Assembly (NCBI RefSeq): GCF_014200175.1
Contig: NZ_JACHBD010000009.1
Location: 62,001-126,000, forward strand
DNA length: 64,000 nt
Source of the DNA: Rhizobium lentis
GTDB lineage: Bacteria > Pseudomonadota > Alphaproteobacteria > Rhizobiales > Rhizobiaceae
Direction: 5' to 3'
The notes beneath the pieces are model-generated. The model did no database searches, was not told the origin of the DNA, and was given only the letters and a program-made list of their open reading frames with translations. The position numbers and the translations under genes were made by a program. This document shows positions 16,966 to 25,385 of the stretch, piece after piece (the stretch's first letter is position 1; every line of letters begins with the position of its first letter).

Positions 16966-17133
16966 TCAATACCAAAGTCCGGGCATCGCGCCCCAATAAT
17001 GGAGTTCGTATTCGCGGGCTGACCGGTCCTGCTCCTCTTCGCCGGCAACCAGTCCGTTTACAGGCTCCCGCGCCTTGCTCCGGAGGAAGCAGCCGACTGC
17101 ACGTTTCAGCCAAAAGTAGAAGTCAAGCTTCAT
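16966..17133 (-). CDS. Small hypothetical protein, 55 aa
   Basis: Begins MKLDFYFWLKRAVGCFLRSK and ends ELHYWGAMPGLWY, unusually rich in aromatic residues. The ribosome site GGGAGG lies 5 bases before the ATG. It sits 12 bases before the 50-aa gene in transcription order. Not recognised; an amphipathic N-terminus could associate with membrane. Confidence 0.6.
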   Translation of the reverse strand: MKLDFYFWLKRAVGCFLRSKAREPVNGLVAGEEEQDRSAREYELHYWGAMPGLWY

Positions 17134-17168
17134 GCGAGCCTCCCGTCAGGGACAGATATTTTCGGCGG

Positions 17169-17366
17169 TTAGGAAATCAGCGAATGGCGTCGCGCATTGG
17201 CAAGCAGATCGCGAAGCGATGCGGTCGGTCCGTAAAGCATCAACAGACGGTTCTCTTCTCGTTTGGCGAGGCGATATCGTCGGGCGAATTCAAAGACGCT
17301 CCACAATTGCTCGCCCGATCCCGGCCGTTCCGCATCGTCCACCGCTGCCTTCAGAGATCGAACCAT
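17169..17366 (-). CDS. Small conserved WSV/GP protein, 65 aa (paralogue of 51518-51706)
   Basis: Contains LWSVFEFARRYRLAKREENR, then LMLYGPTASLRDLLANARR. The same layout (VWSVTEFCARHY, LLKLFGPFATACELLHNARR) occurs in the 62-aa protein at 51.5 kb, so these are members of one small helical family. The ATG follows GAGGACGTCTTT. It lies 11 bases after the FMN reductase stop. Function unknown. Confidence 0.7.
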   Translation of the reverse strand: MVRSLKAAVDDAERPGSGEQLWSVFEFARRYRLAKREENRLLMLYGPTASLRDLLANARRHSLIS

Positions 17367-17377
17367 AAAGACGTCCT

Positions 17378-17938
17378 CTATTCGGCCGCCGCTATTGCAG
17401 GGCTTGCCTCAGGAAAGAAAGCTGCCAATTCGCCGACCACTTCACCGATGCGGCTCGAAAGCGTATCGGATGAGATCGTGTAATCCGCAAAATCGCGGTC
17501 GGACGCATAAACGGCGGTCGGCAGCGTATGGGCCATAAAGAAACCGAACAGCGGCCGAAGCTGATGCTCGACCATCAAGGCATGCCGGTCGCCGCCACCG
17601 GTCGCCGTAATGATGATGGGTTTCCCGCGAAGCTCCTGCGGATCGATCAGATCGATCAGGTGCTTGAAAAGGCCGGGATACGAGCCCTTGTAAGTCGGCG
17701 AACCAATAATCAGCACATCGGCCCTTACGATCTCGTCGACGACTCGCCTGGCCTGCTCGTCGAGGTCCTTGCGCCACAAGGCGCCGCCCAGTGACGGACC
17801 GACATCGTGCAGATCATAGGTTTTGCTCGAAAAGCCGTATCTGATGCTGGCGCGTTCGGCGACATGCCGGACGAGCGCCAATGTCTTCGATGGGCGGTTG
17901 AAGCTGCCGGCAATGCCGACGAGTTTGAAACCTGACAT
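17378..17938 (-). CDS. NADPH-dependent FMN reductase (MsuE/SsuE type)
   Basis: Flavodoxin-fold FMN reductase (186 aa): VGIAGSFNRPSKTLALVRHV (phosphate loop), VLIIGSPTYKGSYPGLFKHLIDLIDP and the flavin-binding TATGGGDRHALMVEHQLRPLF. These enzymes feed reduced FMN to luciferase-like sulfonate or organosulfur monooxygenases, three of which are encoded just upstream in the neighbouring operon. The start at 17936-17938 follows GAGAGGAAAAACC. First gene of the seven-gene operon that ends with ChaC, with a TATAGA-type motif 30-40 bases before the start. Confidence 0.88.
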   Translation of the reverse strand: MSGFKLVGIAGSFNRPSKTLALVRHVAERASIRYGFSSKTYDLHDVGPSLGGALWRKDLDEQARRVVDEIVRADVLIIGSPTYKGSYPGLFKHLIDLIDPQELRGKPIIITATGGGDRHALMVEHQLRPLFGFFMAHTLPTAVYASDRDFADYTISSDTLSSRIGEVVGELAAFFPEASPAIAAAE

Positions 17939-17966
17939 GGTTTTTCCTCTCTGTGGTTACCTCAAA

Positions 17967-17985
17967 TATTGTCTATAAAATTACT
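17967..17985. promoter_or_regulatory. TATAGA-type motif B
   Basis: Plus-strand ATATTGTCTATAAAATTAC, i.e. ATTTTATAGACAATA toward the FMN reductase gene, 30-48 bases before its start. It resembles motifs A and C. It could be a -10-like box or an activator site. Confidence 0.45.
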
Positions 17986-18046
17986 GGATTAAAGGAATGT
18001 GCATCTCTCCTTCGGCGCTCGATTGAAAAAAGATTCGCCTTGAAGT

Positions 18047-18643
18047 TTACGGTCTGTCACCGCGCAGATGACGCTCGAGGAAGGGCAGGTTGTCCTGGCC
18101 CCAATAAAGCTCGCCGTCATAGACATAGCTGGGAAAACCGAAGACGCCGCTGTCGCGCGCATGCACGCGGTCTGCCGACCATTTGTTCTGGACGTCGTCG
18201 TCGGCTTGGCGCCTGAGAAGCGCTGCGCCATCGAAACCTGCTGATGTAACGATCGCCTCGCGTATATCTGATTTGCCGATATCCCTCGCCTCGCTCCAGA
18301 AAGCATGCTGCAGGGCGCGGACGACGCCAATCCAGTCCTGCCCGTCGAGATAGGCGGCGATCACGAAGAGGGAGGCCGGCGCCGGATCGCTGAGCTCCGG
18401 CCGATGTTCGAGCCGCAATTCCTTGCCACGCACGCGCGCCCAGCGTTTGAGGTCCCGCGTCCAATAGGCGCGGCGAATCTCCGGGCGGTTGCGTGAGAAG
18501 ATGCCGCCATTCTCCTCGACCACCGTCGTCAGATAAGGCGTGACGACGACGTCGTTCTTCGCCGCCAGCTCGGTAAAGGCATCGAAGCCGATGTAGGACC
18601 AGGGCGAGCCGATCGAAAAGAAATATTCCACCGATTTGGTCAC
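18047..18643 (-). CDS. DsbA-family / 2-hydroxychromene-2-carboxylate isomerase-like protein
   Basis: Thioredoxin-fold DsbA/HCCA-isomerase-type protein (198 aa). Opening VEYFFSIGSPWSYIGFDAF, with a Ser-Pro at the usual CxxC position, and FGFPSYVYDGELYWGQDNLPFLERHL near the end (the cis-Pro region GFPS-Y). Lack of a CxxC argues for a glutathione-dependent isomerase or conjugate-handling enzyme rather than a disulfide oxidase. The start is GTG after GAGGG. It is the last gene of the organosulfur operon. Confidence 0.78.
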   Translation of the reverse strand: MTKSVEYFFSIGSPWSYIGFDAFTELAAKNDVVVTPYLTTVVEENGGIFSRNRPEIRRAYWTRDLKRWARVRGKELRLEHRPELSDPAPASLFVIAAYLDGQDWIGVVRALQHAFWSEARDIGKSDIREAIVTSAGFDGAALLRRQADDDVQNKWSADRVHARDSGVFGFPSYVYDGELYWGQDNLPFLERHLRGDRP

Positions 18644-18702
18644 TGACGGATGTCCCTCTTAAAATGGTTGTTTGGTGCCGAATGGGCGCGGTCGACGGCC
18701 CT

Positions 18703-19737
18703 TCAGGAAGCGGCCCGAATTTCGGGCCGCGCTTTCCATCCGAGTTCAGGGGCGATCTTTGTCACGAAGTCGTGGAGGATCTGGCGAGATTCCTCGTGCT
18801 CGAACTCGTAAGGGAGCTCCAACCTCAACTCGCTGATCTCAGGCAGGATCGGATCGGCGAAAAGCCGCTCCAAAATTTTCTCCGACGTGCCAACAATATC
18901 ACGGGCGAACAGGGTGCGCCGCTCACCCTGCGGCGAAAGCGTCCGTTGATGGCGGCCATCCGCATAATCGCGATAGCGGCGGCGCGTTGGCGCATCGGCG
19001 CTGTCGAAAGGCGCGATGACGCGGCCGAGCGCGACGCGGCGCTGCGTTCCAGAGTCGCGATAAGTTTTAATCAGCCTGGATTGGGCGACGAAGAAATCGT
19101 CGGTCCCCTCCCCCGTTATCACATTCCCCGTCAACAAGTTGAAGCCGTTGCGGCCGGCCCAGCCAGCCGAGTGCTGCGACCCGCCGCCATACCAGATCCG
19201 TTCGATCAGTCCCTTGGCATAGGGCTGCAGACGCGGCCGCTGTGGGCCGAAGGGCGTCTTGATGAAGGTCTCGTCATCTCCGAAATAGGTGCCGCGCAGA
19301 TTGTCGGCAAAGCGCAACACGCGATCATGCGGGAAATCGTAACGCGTCCAGTCGCCGTCAAAGGCGAGCGGGCCGATCAGCTCGGCATGCAGCGGCCGGC
19401 CGGCGCTGACGCCGATATTCAGCCGCCCGCGCGAGAGGACATCGACCGTCGCGAGGTCTTCGGCTAGCCGATACGGGCTTTCATAACCGATCGGGATGAC
19501 CGCCGTTCCGAGCTCGATCCGGCTGGTGCGCTGGGTGGCCGCCGCCAGAAAGGCGCTGGCGGACGAGATCCCCGGCTCCAGGTGCCTCTGGCGGACCCAG
19601 GCGCTGTCAAAGCCAAGCGCCTCGCCATAATGCAGTTGCTGGAGCGTCTGTTCCAATCCCGACAAGGGATCGTCATCGGGATAGTTGCCGGGAGTGAGGA
19701 AGCCGATATGACTGATGAATATTTTGCGCCCGCTCAT
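18703..19737 (-). CDS. Luciferase-like (LLM) flavin-dependent monooxygenase
   Basis: Bacterial-luciferase-family enzyme (344 aa). Motifs are YGEALGFDSAWVRQRHLEPG, RIELGTAVIPIGYESPYRLAEDLATVD, RLNIGVSAGRP and WYGGGSQHSAGWAGRNG. The start is the ATG at 19735-19737, just after the second binding-protein gene; a longer frame would overlap it. One of three LLM enzymes in the operon. It probably oxidises a sulfur-containing amino acid derivative, using FMNH2 from the nearby reductase. Confidence 0.85.
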   Translation of the reverse strand: MSGRKIFISHIGFLTPGNYPDDDPLSGLEQTLQQLHYGEALGFDSAWVRQRHLEPGISSASAFLAAATQRTSRIELGTAVIPIGYESPYRLAEDLATVDVLSRGRLNIGVSAGRPLHAELIGPLAFDGDWTRYDFPHDRVLRFADNLRGTYFGDDETFIKTPFGPQRPRLQPYAKGLIERIWYGGGSQHSAGWAGRNGFNLLTGNVITGEGTDDFFVAQSRLIKTYRDSGTQRRVALGRVIAPFDSADAPTRRRYRDYADGRHQRTLSPQGERRTLFARDIVGTSEKILERLFADPILPEISELRLELPYEFEHEESRQILHDFVTKIAPELGWKARPEIRAAS

Positions 19738-19754
19738 GTCATGACTTCCGACGA

Positions 19755-20693
19755 TCAATATTTCGGCAGGCCGGGAGGATTGGTCTCGGACGCGGGCAAG
19801 GCTTCCTCGGAAAGATGCCAATGATCGAGTATCCCCGCATAGGTGCCGCCCTTGATCAGACCATTGGTGGCGATGGTCAGCGCATCGGCGAGCCCGCTTC
19901 CCTTGCGGGTAGCGATCGCGACGTCGGAACGATCCGGCCAGCCGGCGCTCAGCGTGCCCACCCGCTTGATGTTCTTGTCACGCGCCGCGATGAAAACGAG
20001 CTGCGCGTGCGGCTGGACGATGACGTCGGCGCGACCCGAACGCAGCGCGAGAAGACTCGCCGCCTCGTCGTCGTAATATTGCAGTTCGATCGGCTTCAGG
20101 CCCGCGGCAACATCCTCTTCGCTCCACTCGACCAGGATACGCTCCTGATTGGTGCCGGCGCCGACGATGATCCTCAGGCCTGCCGCATCCTTCGGCTCCT
20201 TGATCGAGGTTTTGGGACTATCGGATTTCACGAAGAAACCGTGCAGGCCCTGCCGGTAGGTGGAGAAATCGAACTTCTCCTTGCGCTGCTCAGTGACGCC
20301 GACATTGGAGATGACGGCATCATACTTGCCCGCGGTTAAGCCGAGCGGCCAGTCGATCCAGGCGACCGGCACGATCTCCAGCGCCAGGCCGAGGCTGTCG
20401 GCGATGGCATAGGCGTAATCGGGATCGGCGCCGACCACGGTCTTGGCGTCGGTGGCATAGGTCGCAAGCGGCGGGCCGCCGGGGCTGACGGCGATGGTGA
20501 ATTTACCCGGCGTGACGAACTTGAAATCCTTCGGGATCGCGGCGATCGCCGCATCGTTCCTGGCGGCATGAAGCCTGCCCGGCTGCTGCGGGCTCAAGTC
20601 AAAATCATCTGCCGCATGGGCTGCACTGAGGCCCGTCAAGACTGCCGTCAGCGCCGCGAAGAAAAAGGTGCGGATATCAAGAAAATTCGCCAC
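19755..20693 (-). CDS. Amino acid ABC transporter substrate-binding protein 2 (TcyJ/K-like)
   Basis: Periplasmic binding protein of the amino acid family (312 aa). GTG start (20691-20693) with GGAG ten bases upstream. Signal peptide VANFLDIRTFFFAALTAV... ends at AHA. Mature motifs are FTIAVSPGGPPLATYATDAK, ADPDYAYAIADSLGLALEIVPVAW, ISNVGVTEQRKEKFDFSTYR and IIVGAGTNQERILVEW. It is a close paralogue of the next gene. Cystine-like or S-modified cysteine ligands are inferred from context. Confidence 0.87.
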   Translation of the reverse strand: MANFLDIRTFFFAALTAVLTGLSAAHAADDFDLSPQQPGRLHAARNDAAIAAIPKDFKFVTPGKFTIAVSPGGPPLATYATDAKTVVGADPDYAYAIADSLGLALEIVPVAWIDWPLGLTAGKYDAVISNVGVTEQRKEKFDFSTYRQGLHGFFVKSDSPKTSIKEPKDAAGLRIIVGAGTNQERILVEWSEEDVAAGLKPIELQYYDDEAASLLALRSGRADVIVQPHAQLVFIAARDKNIKRVGTLSAGWPDRSDVAIATRKGSGLADALTIATNGLIKGGTYAGILDHWHLSEEALPASETNPPGLPKY

Positions 20694-20725
20694 GTTCGAT
20701 ATATCTCCGTTTGCGGTGAAAGGCA

Positions 20726-20757
20726 GGGACGGACCGGCACGAACGGCCGGCCGTCCC
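20726..20757 (-). other. Intercistronic hairpin between tandem binding proteins
   Basis: GGGACGG-A-CCGGC pairs with GCCGG-CCGTCCC, a 12-bp stem with one bulged base and a loop of about 6 bases. It lies 8 bases after the stop of binding protein 1 and about 30 bases before the GTG start of binding protein 2. Confidence 0.6.
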
Positions 20758-20764
20758 ATAAACA

Positions 20765-21709
20765 TTACGAACCGCTCTTCGGCAGGCCAGGCGGATTGGT
20801 CTGAGCCTTGTCAATCGCTTCCGATCCGAGATTCCAGGTATCGAGGATCTTCTTGTAGGCACCGCTGGCAATCAGATCGTTGACGACGCCGGTCAAGGGA
20901 GCGGCCAGGCCGCTGCCTTTGCGTGTGGTGACTGCGATCTCGGCGGTGATCGGCCAACCGCCGCTGACGGTACCCACAAGCTTTGTCTCGCCGTTGATGC
21001 CCGCCGCATAGGCTTGGGTGGCGTTGACGCTGAAGACGGCATCGGCCCTGCCGGACCGGACGGCAAGATCCTTGACCGCATCGTCGTCGTAATATTGCAC
21101 TTCGATTGGCTTCAGGCCGGCAGCGACATTGCGGCGGTCCCATTCGAGCAGGATCTTTTCCTGGTTGGTACCGGCATCGGTAATGACTTTCAGGCCGGCA
21201 ATATCCTTCGGCTCCTTGATCGATGCGATCGGGCTGTCGGCCTTGACATAGAAGCCGAGCTCATCCTTGCGGTAGGTCGAGAAATCGAACTTTTCCTTGC
21301 GCTCTTCCGTCACGGTCACGTTGGAGATCACCGCGTCGAACTTGCCGGATACCAGCCCCAGCGGCCAATCGGCCCAGGCGACGGAAACGAGATTGAGCTT
21401 TAGGCCGAGGCTGTCGGCAATCGCCTGCGCCAGGTCGACGTCATAACCGATGACCGTTTTGGAATCGGAGGCATAGTCGTGCAGCGGCAGATTGCCGCTG
21501 GAGCTGATGCCGACGGTGAAAACACCGTTCTCGACGAACTTGAAGTTCTTAATTTCTGCGATGCGCTTCTCGTTCTTTTCCACCCGCAGCCGGTTCGACT
21601 GTTCTGGGCTGAGATCGAATTTCTGCTGCGCCTGAGCGGAGCCGAAACCGATTGAGCTAATGGCGATGGCTCCCGCTATGAGAAGCCTTACTCTATCTGT
21701 GAATGCCAT
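20765..21709 (-). CDS. Amino acid ABC transporter substrate-binding protein 1 (TcyJ/K-like)
   Basis: Periplasmic amino acid-binding protein (314 aa). The start ATG (21707-21709) follows GGAGAAGCGGT. Signal peptide MAFTDRVRLLIAGAIAISSIGFGSAQA. Motifs are FTVGISSSGNLPLHDYASDSKTVIGYDVDLAQAIADSLG, ISNVTVTEERKEKFDFSTYR and DAGTNQEKILLEWDRRN. It shares long identical stretches with binding protein 2, so the pair arose by tandem duplication, as with the TcyJ/TcyK pair of Bacillus. Confidence 0.88.
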   Translation of the reverse strand: MAFTDRVRLLIAGAIAISSIGFGSAQAQQKFDLSPEQSNRLRVEKNEKRIAEIKNFKFVENGVFTVGISSSGNLPLHDYASDSKTVIGYDVDLAQAIADSLGLKLNLVSVAWADWPLGLVSGKFDAVISNVTVTEERKEKFDFSTYRKDELGFYVKADSPIASIKEPKDIAGLKVITDAGTNQEKILLEWDRRNVAAGLKPIEVQYYDDDAVKDLAVRSGRADAVFSVNATQAYAAGINGETKLVGTVSGGWPITAEIAVTTRKGSGLAAPLTGVVNDLIASGAYKKILDTWNLGSEAIDKAQTNPPGLPKSGS

Positions 21710-21801
21710 ACCGCTTCTCCATTTCGTCTTGAGATTGTAACCGTTGTTATTCGACCGGAGCAGCCCGTCGCGGCCCGGCATTTCGCCAGCGCTATCAAGC
21801 G

Positions 21802-23577
21802 CTAGAGAACTTTGGCGAGGAATTCGCGGGTTCGCGGATGCTCAGCTTGCGTGAAGATCCGGGCCGGCGGACCGGCCTCCAGAATGCGGCCGCTTTCCAT
21901 GAAGACGACGGTGTCGGCGACTTCGCGGGCAAATCCGATTTCATGGGTGACGATGACGAGCGTCGTTCCGGTGCGGGCCAATTCCTTGATCACGTCGAGC
22001 ACCTCGCCGACGAGTTCTGGATCGAGCGCGGAAGTCGGCTCGTCGAAGAGCAGAACCTTGGGGCGGAGTGCCAGCGCCCGGGCGATCGCGACGCGCTGCT
22101 GCTGGCCGCCGGAGAGTTGACGAGGATAGGCATTGATCTTGTCGCTGAGACCGACGCGTGCCAGCAGCTCCTGCGCCAGTTGCACGGCTTCCTCGCGGCC
22201 AACGCCGCGAACCTCGATCGGCGCCTCTATGAGGTTTTCGAGCACGGTCAGATGCGGGAAGAGATTGAAGCTTTGGAAAACCATGCCGATATCGGCGCGG
22301 CGTTTGAGGATATCCTTCTCCTTGAGCTCATAGAGCGTGTCGCCCTTCCTGCTATAGCCGACGAAATCGCCGTCGATGGAGATGAAGCCGCCGTCAACAC
22401 GCTCCAGATGATTGATTGACCGCAGCAGTGTCGACTTACCCGAACCGGAGGGCCCAAGAATGGCGGTCACGCTGCCGGCCGGCAGGTTGAGCTCGACGTC
22501 GTCAAGTACCTTCAGCGAGCCGAAGCTCTTCGAGATGCCGTGGATGCGCACCGTGCCGCCCGCCCGCAGAGCCGTCGCATCATGGAAATCAAGATTGCGC
22601 TCTTTATCAGTCGCGCCATCGAAAACCGGTAGCGGGCTGCGGAAGCGTTCGAAAAATGCCTGGAAAGGCAGCGGTGTCGGATTGCGAACGGCACCCTTGG
22701 AGAAATAGCGCTCGATATAGTGCTGGGCGACCGACAGCACGGTCATGATGATCAGATACCAGACGGTCGCAACCATCAGCAGCGGAATGACTTCGAGATT
22801 GCGACGGTAGATCACCTGGACGGTGTAGAACAGCTCCGGGAGCGCCAATACGTAGACGACGGACGTGCTTTTCGCCAATCCGATGAGCTCGTTGAAACCG
22901 GTCGGCAGGATGGAGCGCATGGCCTGCGGCAGCACGATACGAAAGGCCTGGCGGCGGCGCGGCAGACCGAGCGCGGCGGCTGCTTCCAGCTGCCCATGAT
23001 CAACTGACAGAATGCCGCCGCGGACGATCTCGGCGAAGAAGGCCGACTGATTGAGCGTGAGGCCAAGGTAGGCAGCAGCGAAGGGCGTCAGCAACTGTAC
23101 GGTCGGATAGTCGAACAAGACCGTGTTGGTGAACGGGACGCCGATTCTAATTGTTTGGTAGAGATAGCCGAGATTGTTCAATATCAGCAGCAGCACGATC
23201 ATGGGAATCGAGCGCAGGAGCCAGATATAGCCCCAGGAAAGGCCCGAGAGCAGCGGCGACTTGGAGACCCGGGCGAGCGCGAGGGCCGTTCCGAGGATGG
23301 AGCCCGATATGGCGGCGAGCACTGTCAGGAGCAATGTCCTGCCAAGGCCGACGAGCACCGGCTCGGCGAAGAACCATTCGGCGAAGACGTTCCAACCCCA
23401 GCGCGGATTGGTGAAGGTGGAATAAAGCACGGCCACGATAACGACGGCCGCGAATATCGTGCCTGCCCGCCGCTCGGGATGGCGCGCCGGAACGATGCGG
23501 TAACGGGAATAGTCCTGCCGGGGTTCTGCCGTTCTGGTGGCGGGCTCAATACCCGCGAAATCCGTCGTCAGTGCCAT
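21802..23577 (-). CDS. Fused amino acid ABC transporter permease-ATPase
   Basis: One 591-aa polypeptide with both ABC core functions. Residues ~40-300 are a HisM-type permease with about five helices and the EAA loop EAAAALGLPRRRQAFRIVLPQAMRSILP. After a linker, residues ~340-590 are the ATPase: Walker A GPSGSGKST, Q-loop VFQSFNLFPHLTV, signature LSGGQQQRVAIARAL, Walker B VLLFDEPTSALDPE and switch VTHEIGFA. A homodimer would make a complete importer core. It serves the two tandem binding proteins downstream. The fusion is in frame with no stop or junction artefact. Confidence 0.9.
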   Translation of the reverse strand: MALTTDFAGIEPATRTAEPRQDYSRYRIVPARHPERRAGTIFAAVVIVAVLYSTFTNPRWGWNVFAEWFFAEPVLVGLGRTLLLTVLAAISGSILGTALALARVSKSPLLSGLSWGYIWLLRSIPMIVLLLILNNLGYLYQTIRIGVPFTNTVLFDYPTVQLLTPFAAAYLGLTLNQSAFFAEIVRGGILSVDHGQLEAAAALGLPRRRQAFRIVLPQAMRSILPTGFNELIGLAKSTSVVYVLALPELFYTVQVIYRRNLEVIPLLMVATVWYLIIMTVLSVAQHYIERYFSKGAVRNPTPLPFQAFFERFRSPLPVFDGATDKERNLDFHDATALRAGGTVRIHGISKSFGSLKVLDDVELNLPAGSVTAILGPSGSGKSTLLRSINHLERVDGGFISIDGDFVGYSRKGDTLYELKEKDILKRRADIGMVFQSFNLFPHLTVLENLIEAPIEVRGVGREEAVQLAQELLARVGLSDKINAYPRQLSGGQQQRVAIARALALRPKVLLFDEPTSALDPELVGEVLDVIKELARTGTTLVIVTHEIGFAREVADTVVFMESGRILEAGPPARIFTQAEHPRTREFLAKVL

Positions 23578-23613
23578 TCTTGCTTCCCTTTTATGATTAT
23601 CGTCTTGTCGCTT

Positions 23614-24165
23614 TCAGAGATGTGCGCCGGCCACGTGCAGGCGCGATTCGGCCGCCTCGGTTGCGAAGACCGGCGGAACGAGATGGGTGATGTCCTTTTC
23701 GAAGGGCAGGCTCTTGTAGATTTCGGGATCGGCCGCCGTGTCGAAGAGAGCGGTGTAGCCATAGTTCAGATAGAGGCCGACGGCCTCCGGCTGGCGGAAA
23801 CCGGTCGTCAGATAGATCCGGGTATATCCCTGGCGGGCCGCCTGAGTTTCCAGCTCCACCAACACTTTGCGGGCAAGGCCTTGGCGGCGCAGGTCCGAGC
23901 GTGTCCAGATGCGTTTGAACTCGGCGGTGCGATCATCGTAATGCTTGAAGGCGCCGCCGCCGATGGTCTGGCCAGTGCGGATCAGCAGAAGAAAATTGCC
24001 GAGAGGCGGCGCGAAAGCTTCTGGGGGATAGCGGTTCAATTCGGCTGCAGCGCCTTCGGCATTGAAATAGGTGCCGTAGCGGCTGTCATATTCGTGGATC
24101 AGCTCATCGATCAACGGCTTGGCACGGGGATCGAGAGGGGTCGTATAGAGAAACGTATCGCTCAT
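23614..24165 (-). CDS. GNAT N-acetyltransferase (SnaA/YxeL-like candidate)
   Basis: GNAT-fold acetyltransferase (183 aa). The acetyl-CoA motif is RIWTRSDLRRQGLARKVLVELETQAARQGYTRIYLTT, followed by GLYLNYGYTALFDT. The start is taken at 24163-24165 (GGGTGA upstream); an ATG four codons earlier is possible. It lies next to an M20 deacetylase and luciferase-like oxygenases, as in the Bacillus sna/yxe operons, where the amino group of an S-substituted cysteine is acetylated before oxidation. Confidence 0.85.
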   Translation of the reverse strand: MSDTFLYTTPLDPRAKPLIDELIHEYDSRYGTYFNAEGAAAELNRYPPEAFAPPLGNFLLLIRTGQTIGGGAFKHYDDRTAEFKRIWTRSDLRRQGLARKVLVELETQAARQGYTRIYLTTGFRQPEAVGLYLNYGYTALFDTAADPEIYKSLPFEKDITHLVPPVFATEAAESRLHVAGAHL

Positions 24166-24169
24166 ATCG

Positions 24170-25369
24170 TCACCCATCGTCTTCAGTGAGGAATGTTTCC
24201 GCGAGCCGGACCCAGTAGCGGGCGGCCGGCGCGATGATCGCGTCGTTGAAATCGTAATGGGCGCTGTGGAGAGGCGCGCTGTCGCCGTTGCCGACGAAGA
24301 GATAGCTGCCTGGATTGGCCTGCAGCATGAAGGCGAAATCCTCGCTTGCGGTCCGCGGCCGGAAATCTTTCTCGATCGCTGCAAGACCGAGCGCATCATA
24401 GGCGACATCCCGGGCAAAGGCGGTTTCCTTGAGGTGATTGACCAGCGCCGGAAAACCGAGGCGGTAGTTCACATCCGCCGATGCGCCGAAGCTTTCGGCC
24501 TGTGCACGGGCGAGGGCTGGAATACGCTCCTGCAGCAGCTGGCGAACCGTCTCGCTGAAGGCCCGCATGGTGAGCTTCATCTCCACGCTCTCGGGGATGA
24601 CATTCGAGGCCGAACCGGCATGGATCGAGCCGACGGTGGCGACCGCCATGTCCTGCGGATCGACATTGCGCGAGACGACGCTTTGCAGCGCGGTGATGAA
24701 GGAGGCGGAAGCCAGCACCGGATCGACGGCGCGGTGCGGCTCGGCTCCGTGGCCGCCCTTGCCGACGATTTTGATCACCGCCTGATCGACTGAGGCCATG
24801 GCCGGGCCGGTGACGAAACCGAACTGCCCCGTCGGCACACCCGGCCAGTTGTGCAAACCGAAGACCGCATCGACGGGAAACCGTTCGAACAGCCCTTCCG
24901 AGATCATCTTGCGGGCACCGGCGCCGATTTCCTCGGCGGGCTGGAAGATCAGCCTCAACGTGCCGCTGAAATTGCCGCTCTCGGCGAGATAGCGGGCAGC
25001 CGCCAGCAGGATGGAAGTATGACCGTCATGGCCGCAGGCATGCATGACGCCGGGATTGCTGCTGGCATAGGCAAGTCCGGTCGCCTCCTCGACCGGCAGT
25101 GCGTCCATGTCGGCGCGAATGCCGATCCGTTTCCGGCCTTCGCCGCGTCTGAGGGTGGCGACGATGCCGGTGCCGGCAATGCCGGTCGCCACCTCATAGC
25201 CCCAGGAGGAAAGGCGGGATGCCACGAGCTTGCTGGTCCTGAGCTCCTGAAAGGCAAGCTCGGGATATTGATGCAGGTCGCGGCGAAGCGCTATGATCTC
25301 GTTGAGAAAGGCGGCGATGCCCTTCTCGACCGGATCGTTGCTGGGTGAGTTCTGAGCGATAGTGTCCAT
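24170..25369 (-). CDS. M20-family amidohydrolase/deacetylase (SndA/YxeP-like candidate)
   Basis: Metal-dependent amidohydrolase (399 aa). Metal-ligand segments visible are IRADMDALPVEE, MHACGHDGHTSILL, FQPAEEIGAGARKMI and a C-terminal PRTASEDFAFML, all typical of N-acyl amino acid hydrolases. The start is the ATG at 25367-25369; a longer frame overlaps the upstream monooxygenase. In sulfur amino acid salvage it would remove the N-acetyl group to release free cysteine. Confidence 0.88.
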   Translation of the reverse strand: MDTIAQNSPSNDPVEKGIAAFLNEIIALRRDLHQYPELAFQELRTSKLVASRLSSWGYEVATGIAGTGIVATLRRGEGRKRIGIRADMDALPVEEATGLAYASSNPGVMHACGHDGHTSILLAAARYLAESGNFSGTLRLIFQPAEEIGAGARKMISEGLFERFPVDAVFGLHNWPGVPTGQFGFVTGPAMASVDQAVIKIVGKGGHGAEPHRAVDPVLASASFITALQSVVSRNVDPQDMAVATVGSIHAGSASNVIPESVEMKLTMRAFSETVRQLLQERIPALARAQAESFGASADVNYRLGFPALVNHLKETAFARDVAYDALGLAAIEKDFRPRTASEDFAFMLQANPGSYLFVGNGDSAPLHSAHYDFNDAIIAPAARYWVRLAETFLTEDDG

Positions 25370-25385
25370 GGCGTTCACCGGCGCC

